From the NCBI GenBank assembly GCA_021741245.1, contig JAIOYF010000009.1:62001-126000 (forward strand): 64,000 bases of DNA, in the 5' to 3' direction. The DNA is from Paracoccaceae bacterium (GTDB lineage Bacteria; Pseudomonadota; Alphaproteobacteria; Rhodobacterales; Rhodobacteraceae). The first letter of the stretch is position 1. The number at the start of each line of letters is the position of its first letter. Position numbers and translations under genes: made by a program. The notes below the pieces were generated by a model. That model saw only the letters and a program-made list of their open reading frames with translations. It had not been told where the DNA came from and ran no database searches. Below are positions 53,761-63,642 of this stretch, piece by piece.

Positions 53761-55098
53761 GTGGATCTTATCGGTCTTATCCCCAGTTTCGGCGGCCTGA
53801 TCTGGACGCTGCTGGCCTTTGTGGTCGCGTTGTCGATCATCGTCGCGGTGCATGAATATGGTCATTACATCGTCGGTCGTTGGACAGGCATTCATGCCGA
53901 GGTGTTCAGCCTTGGCTTTGGCCCGGTGATCTACAGCCGCGTGGACAGTCGTGGCACCCGCTGGCAATTGGCCGCCTTGCCCTTTGGCGGCTATGTGAAG
54001 TTCCTCGGGGACAGCAATGCCGCCTCTGGCAAGGATGGTGAGGCGATTTCGGGGCTGAGCGAGGCTGAGCGGCGTCACACCATGCATGGGGCCCCACTTT
54101 GGGCGCGTACGCTGACCGTGGCTGCCGGGCCTGCGTTCAACTTCATGATGGCCATGGTGATTTTCATCGGCATGATGATGTTGAATGGCGTGGCGACCCA
54201 AGAACCCGTGGTTGGCGCCGTGAAACCCGTGCCATTTGATGGGCAAACCCTGCTGCCGGGCGACCGGATCTTGCAGGTTGCGGGCAAGGACACGCCAGAT
54301 CTGGAAACTGTTGTCAGCGTGGGCCGGGACGTGCCGCCCAGCGAGAGTATCCCCTATCTGATCTCGCGCGACGGCGCCGAACTTGCGTTCGACGGGCCCT
54401 ATCTCTTTCCGCCAGTTGCGGACGGCGTCACCCCACAATCCGCCGCCTATGATGCGGGGCTGCTGCCCGGTGACGTGATCGTTGCAATCGACGGCACCAA
54501 GATCTCCGCGTTTTCTGAGGTGCAAAGCATCGTCGGGGCCTCTGACGGGCGCGAACTTTTGCTGACCATCTGGCGTGCGGGTGAGGTGTTCGATACCACC
54601 CTTGTTCCGCGCCGTTCTGATTTGCCAACCGCTGAGGGCGGGTTCGAGACGCGCTATCTGATTGGGCTAAGCGGTGGTTTGGGTTTTACCCCTGAAACGC
54701 GGTTCCCCGGCCCGCTTGAGGCTGTGAAACTCAGCGCCCAACAGACATGGTTTGTCACCAAGACCTCGCTTTCTGGGCTGTGGCACATGGCGACTGGCGC
54801 GATTTCCACGTGTAACCTGCGCGGCCCTGTCGGCATTGCCGAAAGCTCGGCTGCGGCGGCGTCGCAAGGGGTGGAAAGCTTTGTGTGGTTTCTGGCCATG
54901 TTGTCGGTGGCTGTGGGGATGATGAACTTGTTCCCGATCCCGGTTCTGGATGGCGGTCATCTGGTGTTTCATGCGTGGGAGGCCGTGACCGGCAGTCCCC
55001 CCACGGACAAGGCCCTGCGTGTGATGATGTCGGCGGGTCTTGCGATCTTGTTGTCGCTGATGGTTTTTGCCCTGACGAACGACTTTTTCTGCCCCTGA
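53761..55098 (+). CDS. rseP: Site-2 protease RseP (M50)
   Basis: A 445-residue inner-membrane zinc metalloprotease. The HEYGH motif is in the first transmembrane helix; two PDZ domains lie in the middle (second near DAGLLPGDVIVAIDG); and NLFPIPVLDGGHL provides the third metal ligand Asp. The start is a GTG at 53761, 28 bases after dxr, with TTGAAGGG upstream. It probably acts in extracytoplasmic stress signalling or signal-peptide removal. Confidence 0.94.
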   Translation: MDLIGLIPSFGGLIWTLLAFVVALSIIVAVHEYGHYIVGRWTGIHAEVFSLGFGPVIYSRVDSRGTRWQLAALPFGGYVKFLGDSNAASGKDGEAISGLSEAERRHTMHGAPLWARTLTVAAGPAFNFMMAMVIFIGMMMLNGVATQEPVVGAVKPVPFDGQTLLPGDRILQVAGKDTPDLETVVSVGRDVPPSESIPYLISRDGAELAFDGPYLFPPVADGVTPQSAAYDAGLLPGDVIVAIDGTKISAFSEVQSIVGASDGRELLLTIWRAGEVFDTTLVPRRSDLPTAEGGFETRYLIGLSGGLGFTPETRFPGPLEAVKLSAQQTWFVTKTSLSGLWHMATGAISTCNLRGPVGIAESSAAAASQGVESFVWFLAMLSVAVGMMNLFPIPVLDGGHLVFHAWEAVTGSPPTDKALRVMMSAGLAILLSLMVFALTNDFFCP

Positions 55099-55201
55099 TC
55101 CGGGCGTCTCACAGCACCGGTCCCCTTGTCTTTGCCAAGTTTGCGCCACAATGGGGCCACATTTTTTTGCATATTAGAGGGAAGATCGAGAGGATTATGA
55201 C

Positions 55202-55339
55202 ATGCAAATGGTCGTCGAGGGCTGCCGCGGATTGTCGTTTCTGGTTTGGCTGAACGCTGACCGGATCTTCTCGATGTTGACGGTCGTGGCGGGCCTCTTG
55301 GCGGGTGCCTTTCTGGGCACGACCCTTATACAACCCTGA
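55202..55339 (+). CDS. Small single-pass membrane protein (45 aa)
   Basis: A short frame of 45 residues starting MQMVVEGCRGLSFLVWLN and ending with a hydrophobic segment (FSMLTVVAGLLAGAFLGTT). GAGAGGA lies at ideal distance before the ATG. It sits between rseP and bamA in the same direction. I do not recognise a named family. The good ribosome site, hydrophobic helix and position favour a real gene. Confidence 0.6.
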   Translation: MQMVVEGCRGLSFLVWLNADRIFSMLTVVAGLLAGAFLGTTLIQP

Positions 55340-55473
55340 TTTCGGGGCAGCGGTCCGCACCTATTGACCAATTCCATCTTGCGGGTTTGGCCCGGTGGCA
55401 ATGCATGGCCGTAACAGGTGGTCAATACTGTGCGGCTTTCATGCAATCAGTCAATTTGTTATGTGCCAACTCT

Positions 55474-55502
55474 TTGACAAGCTTCACGCTTCCCGGTAGT
55501 GA
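55474..55502 (+). promoter_or_regulatory. Predicted promoter of bamA
   Basis: TTGACA (perfect -35) and TAGTGA are 17 bases apart, ending 34 bases before the bamA start. The -10 box is weak. Confidence 0.5.
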
Positions 55503-55536
55503 GAACACAAGGGATTGTTGAAGATGGGGCTTTGTC

Positions 55537-57867
55537 ATGCATCATACTGCGTCTGCAAGCGCGAAGGACAAGTCTGATCGCGCGCATTTCAAGCGTCGCA
55601 TACTGACGGCGCTTTTCCTTTCAACGGCAACGGTTTCTGGCGTGATCCTCACACCGGCAACGGCGCAGGAATACAGTTTTAATCAGGTTGCCGTCGAAGG
55701 GAACGTGCTGGTCGACGCGCCAACGATCCTTGGTCTGGCGGGAATCAAGCGCGGTCAAGTGCTGTCGGTTTCGCAGTTGAATGACGCCTATCAAGGCATC
55801 GTGCGCTCTGGTTTGTTTGAAGAAGTTGAAATTACGCCTCAGGGAAATCGCCTTGTCATTCGGGTCAAGGAATATCCTGTCGTCAACATCATCAACTTTG
55901 AGGGCAACAAGCGCCTGAAAGATGAAGAACTGGCAAAGATCATCGCGTCCAAGCAGCGCCGCGTTTATTCGCCCAGCACGGCCGAGGGTGATGCCGCCTT
56001 GATCGCCGAGGTCTACCGCTCCCGTGGCCGGATTGCCGCCACCGTCACCCCAAAGATCATCCGCCGCAGCGATAGCAGGGTCGATCTGGTGTTTGAAATC
56101 ACCGAAGGCCGCGTGACCGAGATTGAGCGCCTTTCGTTCATCGGCAACCGCGCCTTCAGTGACCGTCGCCTGCGTCAGGTCTTGGAAACCAAACAGGCCG
56201 GCCTTTTGCGCAACCTGATCCAGCGTGACACCTTGGTGCCCGAGCGTCTGGAACTCGACAAGCAGTTGCTGCGCGATTTCTATCTGGCACGGGGCTATGT
56301 TGATTTTCAGGTGACGGATGCGTCGTCCGAAATCTCGCGGGAACGTGACGCGGTATTTGTCAGCTTTTCGATCAGCGAAGGTCGCAGTTTCCGGTTTGGC
56401 AAGATCACCACCGTTTCCGAAGTCACGGATGTTGATGCCAGCGATTTTGAAGAGGTGCAGCGCATCCGCGCGGGCGTGACCTATTCGCCTGCCGTGGTCG
56501 AAAACAACATTGCCCGGATGGAAAATCTGGCGCTGCGCAAGGGGCTGAATTTCGTGCGTGTCGATCCGCGTGTGACCCGCAATGATCGTGACGGGACGTT
56601 GGACATTGAATTCGCCCTCGTCCGTGGCCCACGTATTTTTGTGGAACGCATCGATATCGAAGGCAATACAACCACCCTGGACAGTGTCGTGCGCCGCGAG
56701 TTCCGCAGTGCTGAGGGCGATCCGTTCAACCCTCGCGAAATCCGCCAGTCGGCAGAGCGTATCCGTGCCCTTGGCTTTTTCTCTGACGCGCAGGTTGAAG
56801 CGAGGGCGGGCAGCGCCTCTGATCAGGTGATTGTCGACGTCAACGTTGATGAACAGCCAACAGGGTCTTTGTCTTTTGGGGCGAGTTATGGGTTGGAAGC
56901 GGGGATTGGCCTGAACGTCGGGTTCTCTGAGTCCAACTTTTTGGGCCGTGGTCAGGCGTTTGCCGTGAACATCTCCAGCGGGGCCGACAATACCAACTCC
57001 AGCATTTCCTTCACGGAACCGGCGTTTCTGGGGCGTGATCTTGCGCTGTCCTTCGGGGTTTTCTACAACCTGACCAGTCAGCAAAACGCGCTGTATGATA
57101 CCGGTGTCGCGGGGTTCAACACTTCGCTTGCTTTCCCGGTGGGGGAGCAGAGCCGTCTGGAAGTCCGCTATGGCTTGGCCGAGAACACGATCAAGAATTA
57201 CGCTGGTGCCAATGTGATCTTGCAAAACGAATCCGCTCGCAAGGGTGAGTTGGTTTCGACCATTGGCTATACTTACAGCTATGACACGCGCATCGGGGGG
57301 CTGTCGCCAGATCGCGCGGTTTTGCTGCGCTTCAGTCAGGATTTCGCCGGTCTGGGTGGGGATGCGAAGTATCTGTCAACCAACGTTCTCGCCTTGGCTG
57401 AGCGTAAAGTGTTGAATGAAGAAGTGACATTGCGCGCCATTTTCGAAGGCGGTGCCGTGGTGTCGACGGGCGGATACGTGACGCGGGTGACCGATCGTTT
57501 CTTTGGCAATGGCAAGATCCGTGGCTTTGAAAGCAATGGCATTGGTCCGCGTGACACCGTGACAGGCGATGCCCTTGGCGGAAACTACTATGCCACGGCC
57601 CGACTGGAAGCAGATTTCCCCTTGGGCTTTCCCGAGGAATACGGGATCACCGGGGGCATGTTCGTTGACGTAGGATCTGTCTGGGGGTTGGACGACAATA
57701 ATGGCGGAGCCATTGACGACAGTGCGCATCCGCGTGCGTCTGTTGGCGTTTCGGTGTTGTGGGACGCGCCCATCGGGCCGCTGCGGTTCAACTTCTCGAA
57801 GGCTCTGAAAAAGGAAAGCTACGACAAAGAGCAAGCCTTTGATCTGACCATCTCGACCAAGTTCTGA
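55537..57867 (+). CDS. bamA: Outer membrane protein assembly factor BamA
   Basis: A 776-residue Omp85 protein. The signal peptide ends near TPATAQ. Five POTRA domains occupy about 45-440 (FEGNKRLKDEEL, FIGNRAFSDRRLRQ, DIEGNTTTLDSVVRREFR mark boundaries), then a 16-strand beta barrel with the conserved RGFESNGIGPRD loop and a C-terminal Phe. It inserts outer-membrane proteins. ompH follows with a one-base overlap (TGATG). Confidence 0.96.
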   Translation: MHHTASASAKDKSDRAHFKRRILTALFLSTATVSGVILTPATAQEYSFNQVAVEGNVLVDAPTILGLAGIKRGQVLSVSQLNDAYQGIVRSGLFEEVEITPQGNRLVIRVKEYPVVNIINFEGNKRLKDEELAKIIASKQRRVYSPSTAEGDAALIAEVYRSRGRIAATVTPKIIRRSDSRVDLVFEITEGRVTEIERLSFIGNRAFSDRRLRQVLETKQAGLLRNLIQRDTLVPERLELDKQLLRDFYLARGYVDFQVTDASSEISRERDAVFVSFSISEGRSFRFGKITTVSEVTDVDASDFEEVQRIRAGVTYSPAVVENNIARMENLALRKGLNFVRVDPRVTRNDRDGTLDIEFALVRGPRIFVERIDIEGNTTTLDSVVRREFRSAEGDPFNPREIRQSAERIRALGFFSDAQVEARAGSASDQVIVDVNVDEQPTGSLSFGASYGLEAGIGLNVGFSESNFLGRGQAFAVNISSGADNTNSSISFTEPAFLGRDLALSFGVFYNLTSQQNALYDTGVAGFNTSLAFPVGEQSRLEVRYGLAENTIKNYAGANVILQNESARKGELVSTIGYTYSYDTRIGGLSPDRAVLLRFSQDFAGLGGDAKYLSTNVLALAERKVLNEEVTLRAIFEGGAVVSTGGYVTRVTDRFFGNGKIRGFESNGIGPRDTVTGDALGGNYYATARLEADFPLGFPEEYGITGGMFVDVGSVWGLDDNNGGAIDDSAHPRASVGVSVLWDAPIGPLRFNFSKALKKESYDKEQAFDLTISTKF

Positions 57868-58538
57868 TGCAGGGCAGGGCGCTTGCGGCTTTGGCCGCTT
57901 TTGTCTTGTCTACGGGCGGAGTTCGCGCGCAGGAGGCGACGCCGGTCCCCCAGTTTCCGCTGGCCGGCGAGCAAGGCGCCGTCGGTCCGTTGCGTGAGCC
58001 TTTGTTGCGGTCACCCGTGGTCACGCTTGACCGCGAACGTCTTTTTGCAGAGTCGCAGATGGGGCAGGCGATGATCCGTCGGCTGGACGCTGCATCGAAT
58101 GACCTGATCGCGGAAAACCGGCGGCTTGAACAGGCCTTGGAACAAGAAGAGCGTGACTTGACCGAAAAGCGCAAGACGCTGCCGCAAGACAAGTTTCGAA
58201 CCCTTTCCGTCGAGTTTGATCAGCGCGTCGAAGAGTTGCGGCAGGCACAGGACGCAAAGAGCCGCGCCTTGACACGGCAGCGTGACGTGGACAGACAGAC
58301 ATTCTTCGAAGCTGCAGTGCCGATCCTTGGTCAGTTGATGTCTGAAATCGAAGCCGTCGCCATCATTGATCGTTCTGCCATCATCTTGACCTTTGACAAA
58401 CTCGACATCACCACACTTGCGGTTGAACGGCTGGATGCGGACTTGGGCGAGGGTCCACGTGACCTTGGGGTAACGCCCGAGGCAGCGCCCGACCCCTTGC
58501 CCGATCCCGCGCAAGCCGCGCCGCCAAGCAATCCGTGA
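57867..58538 (+). CDS. OmpH/Skp-family periplasmic chaperone
   Basis: A 223-residue exported protein. The signal peptide ends near GVRAQEA; the OmpH domain (about 50-190) has LFAESQMGQAMIRRLDAASNDL, the long coiled-coil tentacles around 70-135, and the closing AIIDRSAIILTFD. It carries unfolded outer-membrane proteins to BamA, whose gene it directly follows. The Pro-rich tail is unremarkable. Confidence 0.9.
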   Translation: MQGRALAALAAFVLSTGGVRAQEATPVPQFPLAGEQGAVGPLREPLLRSPVVTLDRERLFAESQMGQAMIRRLDAASNDLIAENRRLEQALEQEERDLTEKRKTLPQDKFRTLSVEFDQRVEELRQAQDAKSRALTRQRDVDRQTFFEAAVPILGQLMSEIEAVAIIDRSAIILTFDKLDITTLAVERLDADLGEGPRDLGVTPEAAPDPLPDPAQAAPPSNP

Positions 58539-58662
58539 TCGATCTCACCTCCTGCCATGTCACTGGCGGATTTTGCTAGCCGCACGTGCGTTCCTTGCCT
58601 TGCCCGCAGGGCGTTGACTTGCTAGCAACAAGAAAAACACGTTCACCTAGCGGGGATAAACC

Positions 58663-59142
58663 ATGAATGATGCCAATCCGGTGGGTTCCGCCGCCATCAC
58701 CGAGGCTGACATCAGCCTTATCCAGAGAATTTTGCCGCATCGCTATCCGTTCTTGCTGGTCGACAAGGTGCGCGACATCGTGGTCAACGACCATTGTGTG
58801 GGCATAAAATGCGTCACCATGAACGAGCCGCAATTCACCGGGCATTTTCCGGGCATGCCGGTGTTTCCGGGGGTTTTGATCATTGAGGCGATGGCCCAGA
58901 CCTCGGGGATCTTGGTCGGTGTGTCGATGGACCTGATTGACAAGAATGCAGCCGTTTTCTTCATGTCGGTCGATGGGGTAAAGTTTCGCCGCAAGGTCGG
59001 GCCGGGCGATGTGCTGGAACTGCACGTCAAGGCCCTGCGCAGTGGTGGACGGGTTTGGAAGTTTGAGGGTCGCGCCACGGTGGATGGGCAATTGGTCTGC
59101 GAAGCGCAGTTCAGTGCCATGTTTGATGTGCCAAAGGCCTGA
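58663..59142 (+). CDS. fabZ: 3-hydroxyacyl-ACP dehydratase FabZ
   Basis: A 159-residue hot-dog-fold enzyme of fatty acid elongation. [13 protein letters not shown] and [20 protein letters not shown] include the catalytic His and Glu. It starts 124 bases after ompH; lpxD, often between these genes in other proteobacteria, is absent here. Confidence 0.96.
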   Translation: MNDANPVGSAAITEADISLIQRILPHRYPFLLVDKVRDIVVNDHCVGIKCVTMNEPQFTGHFPGMPVFPGVLIIEAMAQTSGILVGVSMDLIDKNAAVFFMSVDGVKFRRKVGPGDVLELHVKALRSGGRVWKFEGRATVDGQLVCEAQFSAMFDVPKA

Positions 59143-59145
59143 GCC

Positions 59146-59943
59146 ATGCAAATTGATCCCTCTGCCACGATCCATGCCTCGGCGGTCATCGAAGAGGGGG
59201 CCAAGATTGGTCCTGACTGCCAGATCGGCCCCTTTGCCCTGATTGGGGCCGAGGTGACTTTGGGGCGGGCTGTGGTTGTGAAATCTCATGCCGTGGTCAC
59301 GGGCTGGACGGATCTGGGCGATGAAACCGTGGTCTTTCCCTTTGCCTGCGTAGGCGAGGTGCCGCAGGATCTGAAGTATCGTGGCGAGCATACCCGACTG
59401 ATCGTGGGCGCGCGCTGCAAGATCCGCGAAGGCGCCACGTTGAACACGGGCACCGAGGGCGGTGGCGGTGTGACGCGCGTGGGCGATGATTGCCTGTTGA
59501 TGACGGGCGCGCATGTGGGCCATGACGCCAGCCTTGGCAACCGTGTGATCCTTGCCAATCAGGCCGCCATTGCGGGGCATTGTCAGATTGGGGACGATGT
59601 CATTGTGGGCGGTTTGTCTGGCGTGCATCAATGGGTGCGTGTGGGCCGTGGCGCGATCATCGGGGCGGTGACCATGGTCACCAATGACGTGCTGCCCCAT
59701 GGGCTTGTGCAGGGCCCGCGTGGCGTTCTTGATGGGCTGAACCTTGTCGGGCTAAAGCGGCGTGGGGTGGAGCGGTCCGAGATCACCGCCCTGCGCGCCG
59801 CCTATCAGATGTTGGCGCAGGGCGAGGGGTCGTTTCTTGACCGGGCCCGCCGTTTGGCGGATGAAACCGACAGTGCCCATGTCCAAGAGATGACGGATTT
59901 TATCCTTTCCGCCAGCGACCGCAGCTTTCTGACCCCGAAATGA
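59146..59943 (+). CDS. lpxA: UDP-N-acetylglucosamine acyltransferase
   Basis: A 265-residue left-handed beta-helix enzyme starting lipid A synthesis. Hexapeptide repeats run from IHASAVIEEGAKIGPDCQIGP; GAHVGHD contains the catalytic His. It starts three bases after fabZ and overlaps lpxI by four bases. Confidence 0.96.
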   Translation: MQIDPSATIHASAVIEEGAKIGPDCQIGPFALIGAEVTLGRAVVVKSHAVVTGWTDLGDETVVFPFACVGEVPQDLKYRGEHTRLIVGARCKIREGATLNTGTEGGGGVTRVGDDCLLMTGAHVGHDASLGNRVILANQAAIAGHCQIGDDVIVGGLSGVHQWVRVGRGAIIGAVTMVTNDVLPHGLVQGPRGVLDGLNLVGLKRRGVERSEITALRAAYQMLAQGEGSFLDRARRLADETDSAHVQEMTDFILSASDRSFLTPK

Positions 59944-60746
59944 GCCGCGTTGCCATCATCGCCGGGGCAGGGCGTTTGCCTGCCGCCCTTGCTGCGGTGC
60001 TTGATGCGCCTCTGATCTGCGCTTTGGACGGCTATTCGCCCCAAGGCCTGACGCCTGACCTTGGCTTTCGGGTGGAGCGGCTAGTGCCCTTTTTCCATGC
60101 ACTGGAAGATGCGGGTATCACGACCGTCTGTTTTGCAGGGGCAGTGCAGCGCCCGCGTCTTGACCCTGCGCTGTTTGATCCTGCCACGGCGCAACTGGTG
60201 CCGCGTTTGTTGGCCGCAATGCAGGCGGGCGATGATGCGACCCTGCGCGTGGTTGTCGAATTGTTTGAAGAGGCCGGGTTTTCCGTGCAAGGCACGGCCG
60301 ACCTCGCCCCCGGCCTTGTGCCCGGTGCGGGGCTGCGTGCGGGCCGCGTGACGTCGAGGGACGAGGAAGATGCCACCCGCGCCGCCGCGATTGTGCAAGC
60401 ACTTGGGGCGGTGGATGTGGGGCAAGGCTGTGTCGTGGCGCAGGGGCTTTGTCTGGCGGTAGAGGCGCTGCCCGGCACGGACGCGATGTTGGCGCAGGTG
60501 GCGGTTCTGCCGATGGGTCTGCGCCCCGATCCCGCGCGCGGGCGGGGGCTGTTTTACAAGGCACCAAAGCCCGGTCAAGACCGCCGCATTGATCTGCCCA
60601 CCCTTGGCCCCGCCACGGTGGAGGCTGCTGGGGCGGCGGGTCTGGGCGGGATCGCTTGGGAAGCGGGTGGGGTGATCTGCCTTGATCTGCCGCAGATGGT
60701 GGCGCGGGCGGATGCCTTGGGCCTGTTCTTGTGGGCGCGGGAATGA
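59940..60746 (+). CDS. lpxI: UDP-2,3-diacylglucosamine pyrophosphatase LpxI
   Basis: A 268-residue enzyme of the LpxI (DUF1009) type, which replaces LpxH in many alphaproteobacteria and makes lipid X. GAGRLPAALA at the N-terminus and the KAPKPGQDRRIDLPTLGPATVE segment are diagnostic. It is coupled to lpxA and lpxB by ATGA overlaps. Confidence 0.94.
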   Translation: MSRVAIIAGAGRLPAALAAVLDAPLICALDGYSPQGLTPDLGFRVERLVPFFHALEDAGITTVCFAGAVQRPRLDPALFDPATAQLVPRLLAAMQAGDDATLRVVVELFEEAGFSVQGTADLAPGLVPGAGLRAGRVTSRDEEDATRAAAIVQALGAVDVGQGCVVAQGLCLAVEALPGTDAMLAQVAVLPMGLRPDPARGRGLFYKAPKPGQDRRIDLPTLGPATVEAAGAAGLGGIAWEAGGVICLDLPQMVARADALGLFLWARE

Positions 60747-61885
60747 AGCTGTTTGTGATCGCCGGGGAACCCTCGGGCGATCGTCTTGGCGCGGCCCTTA
60801 TGGCCGGGCTGAAAACCCTTGATCCCGGTATCTCATTTCAGGGCATTGGCGGTCCGCTCATGCAGGCCGAAGGTCTGGAAAGCCAGTTTCCGATGGAAGA
60901 GTTGTCGGTGATGGGGATCGCCGAGGTCTTGCCGAAATACCTGCCTCTCAAACGCCGCATAAGGCAGGCGGCGGAGGCGGCGCTTGCCAGCGGTGCAGGT
61001 GCGCTGATCACCATCGACAGCCCGGATTTTTGCCTCCGCGTGGCGGCGATCGTCAAGGCGGCACAGCCACAGTTTCGCACGATCCACTACGTTGCCCCCT
61101 CGGTCTGGGCATGGCGACCCGGTCGGGCGGCAAAGATGGCCCGCGTGATTGATCATGTGCTGGCCCTTTTGCCCTTTGAGCCGCCCTTTATGACCGCCGC
61201 TGGCATGAGTTGCGATTTTGTGGGCCATCCGGTGGTGTCCGAACCCTTGGCCAGCCCGGCCGAGATTTCGGGCCTGCAGGGGCAGTGGCCCCTCATCCTT
61301 GCCCTGCCCGGATCAAGACGGGGAGAGGTGGTTCGCCTTGCCCCTGTGCTGGGGCAGGTGATGGAGCGGATCAAGGCTGTGCACCCGATGGCCCGTGTGG
61401 CGCTGCCAACGGTGCGCGGGGTGGTGGATCTGGTGCGCGATCTGACCCAAAACTGGCCGATCCAGCCCATGATCATCGAAGATGCGGCCACAAAACGGGC
61501 GGCCTTTGGTGCCGCCGATGTGGCAATTGCGGCCTCGGGCACTGTTTCGCTGGAGCTTGCGGCCAATGCTTGCCCCATGGTCATCGCCTATGACATGCAC
61601 CCGCTGACCCTGTGGTTGATGCGGCGCGCGGCACTGATTGATACGGTTACGCTGGTCAATCTGGTGTCCGAGACGCGCACGATCCCCGAATTCATCGGCG
61701 CGCGCTGCCGGGCCGATCTGATCGCGCCCGAAGTCCTGCGCCTGTTGGCCGAGGGGGCAGGCCCGCAGGCCGATGCCATGCGTCAGACGATGGTGCGTTT
61801 GGGCATGGGCGGGGAGGCCCCCGGTCTGCGTGCCGCGCGTTCGGTGCTGCGTCATGTGCCAAACGGGGGGATTGACCATGGATGA
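60743..61885 (+). CDS. lpxB: Lipid A disaccharide synthase
   Basis: A 380-residue GT-B glycosyltransferase joining lipid X and UDP-diacyl-GlcN. It has FVIAGEPSGDRLGA, TIDSPDFCLRVA, YVAPSVWAWRPGR and the late AASGTVSLELAANACPMVIAY motifs. The ATG at 60743 overlaps the lpxI stop. Confidence 0.95.
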   Translation: MKLFVIAGEPSGDRLGAALMAGLKTLDPGISFQGIGGPLMQAEGLESQFPMEELSVMGIAEVLPKYLPLKRRIRQAAEAALASGAGALITIDSPDFCLRVAAIVKAAQPQFRTIHYVAPSVWAWRPGRAAKMARVIDHVLALLPFEPPFMTAAGMSCDFVGHPVVSEPLASPAEISGLQGQWPLILALPGSRRGEVVRLAPVLGQVMERIKAVHPMARVALPTVRGVVDLVRDLTQNWPIQPMIIEDAATKRAAFGAADVAIAASGTVSLELAANACPMVIAYDMHPLTLWLMRRAALIDTVTLVNLVSETRTIPEFIGARCRADLIAPEVLRLLAEGAGPQADAMRQTMVRLGMGGEAPGLRAARSVLRHVPNGGIDHG

Positions 61886-62375
61886 AGATCCTTTTGCCAC
61901 CTTTGCCGCCGCACTTTCCGCCGCAACAAAGCCCGAACAGCCCTTTGAGGCCCTGCACCGCCTGACGGTGCAAACCATCGGCGCGCGGCTGTTCACTGTG
62001 ACAACGGTCGAGGATCACGGTCGGCTTGCGCGGCGCAGTTACAGCAGCCATCCGCATGAGTACCCCGTTTCAGGCACCAAGATCGTGGAACCCAGCCGTT
62101 GGAACGCGATTGTTCTTGATCAGAGACAAAGTTTCGTTGCCAATTCCTTGGCCCAAATCGCCGAGGTTTTTCCCGACCATGCGCTGATCGGGTCCCTTGG
62201 TCTGGGATCGGTCATCAATATGCCCGTCATCCTGAAGGGCCAGATTTGCACAACGCTCAATCTGCTGGATGTGCCCGGTTATTATACGCCCGCGCGGGTG
62301 GCCTTTGTCACAGGGCAGCTCACGCTGCCAACGATGGCCGCGCAACTGGCCCATGACGCCTTGCGCACGGCTTAG
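61878..62375 (+). CDS. GAF-domain protein
   Basis: A 165-residue cytoplasmic protein made essentially of one GAF domain ([20 protein letters not shown] ... [22 protein letters not shown]). GAF domains bind small ligands or cofactors; the ligand is unknown and no output domain is fused. The start overlaps lpxB by eight bases; its stop overlaps that of the converging mnmA. Placement after lpxB probably reflects cotranscription rather than a lipid A role. Confidence 0.8.
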   Translation: MDEDPFATFAAALSAATKPEQPFEALHRLTVQTIGARLFTVTTVEDHGRLARRSYSSHPHEYPVSGTKIVEPSRWNAIVLDQRQSFVANSLAQIAEVFPDHALIGSLGLGSVINMPVILKGQICTTLNLLDVPGYYTPARVAFVTGQLTLPTMAAQLAHDALRTA

Positions 62376-63508
62376 CGCCCGCGCCAGATCCAGCCGCCGC
62401 CATAGATGCGCCCGCCCTCGGGGGCGTAAAACACGCAAGCCTGCCCCGCGCTGACGCCATCTTCGGGGTCCAGCAACTCCACCTCTGCCTCGGTTGCGGA
62501 AAGGGGCCGGATCACGGCCGGTCGGGGTGGTCTGGTCGAGCGGACCTTGACCTGCAAGTGCCATTCGCTTTGGCTGTCAAAGGGCACGTCGCCCAGCCAG
62601 TTGATCTCACGCACCGGGATCACACGGGTGGCAAGCGACTCCTTTGGCCCCACGATCACACGGCGGGATTCGGGATCAAGGCGCACCACATAAAGCGGAT
62701 CGCCCAAGCCCCCGATGCCCAAGCCTTTGCGTTGGCCAATGGTGTAATGAATCACGCCGCGATGCGTGCCCAGCACCCGGCCGGAAAGATCGACAATCTC
62801 GCCCGGATCAGCCGCCCCCGGCCGCAGCTTTTCGATCACTGCCGCATAATTCCCATTGGGGACAAAGCAGATATCCTGACTGTCGGGCTTGTCGGCCACG
62901 GAAAGCCCGTATTTCGTGGCCAAAGCGCGCGTTTCCGCCTTGCTGCCCAGATGGCCCAAGGGAAACCGCAGATATGACAATTGCTCGGGCGTGGTCGAGA
63001 ACAAGAAATAGCTTTGATCGCGATTGGCATCCGCCGCGCTGTGAAGTTCCGGCCCGGCTTGACCCAGCTTGCGTTGAATGTAATGCCCGGTTGCCATGCA
63101 ATCGGCCTCCAGATCGCGGGCGGTTGCCAAAAGATCCTTGAACTTCACCCGCTCATTGCAGCGGATACAGGGCACGGGGGTTGCGCCCGCAAGGTAGGCA
63201 TCGGCGAAATCCTCCATCACCGCCTCACGGAAGGTGTTCTCATAATCCAGCACATAATGCGGAAAGCCCATGGTTTCGGCCACGCGGCGGGCATCGTGAA
63301 TATCGCGCCCGGCACAGCATGCGCCCTTTTTGGCCAATGCCGCACCGTGATCGTAAAGCTGCAAGGTGACGCCCACGACATCATAGCCCTCTTCGGCCAG
63401 CATCGCGGCCACGACAGAGCTGTCCACGCCCCCCGACATGGCCACCACGACGCGCGTGGCAGAAGGGGGCTTTGGCAGCCCCAGCGAATTGAGCGGGTGG
63501 TCCAGCAT
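62372..63508 (-). CDS. mnmA: tRNA-specific 2-thiouridylase
   Basis: A 378-residue ATP-pyrophosphatase that thiolates U34 of Lys, Glu and Gln tRNAs. It has the PP-loop SGGVDSS at 25-31, catalytic Cys114 in PCIRCN, and the second active Cys in DSQDICF. The ATG at 63508 has an AAAGG site and matches the family start; the frame extends upstream without similarity. Confidence 0.95.
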   Translation of the reverse strand: MLDHPLNSLGLPKPPSATRVVVAMSGGVDSSVVAAMLAEEGYDVVGVTLQLYDHGAALAKKGACCAGRDIHDARRVAETMGFPHYVLDYENTFREAVMEDFADAYLAGATPVPCIRCNERVKFKDLLATARDLEADCMATGHYIQRKLGQAGPELHSAADANRDQSYFLFSTTPEQLSYLRFPLGHLGSKAETRALATKYGLSVADKPDSQDICFVPNGNYAAVIEKLRPGAADPGEIVDLSGRVLGTHRGVIHYTIGQRKGLGIGGLGDPLYVVRLDPESRRVIVGPKESLATRVIPVREINWLGDVPFDSQSEWHLQVKVRSTRPPRPAVIRPLSATEAEVELLDPEDGVSAGQACVFYAPEGGRIYGGGWIWRGR

Positions 63509-63642
63509 ATGCGTGCCTTTCAGGGATTGGGCGCAATATATGAAAATGCGCGACACTCTCAACCCCCGGTGACACTTTGTCTTCACGGATGCTTAAGCCT
63601 GAGGCAGCAAAGTTCCATGGAGTCCACTGACGTTCGGAAAGT

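Noticed and set aside
55621-57225. 534-codon minus-strand frame
   Set aside because: Antisense of bamA in a GC-rich gene; no family features.
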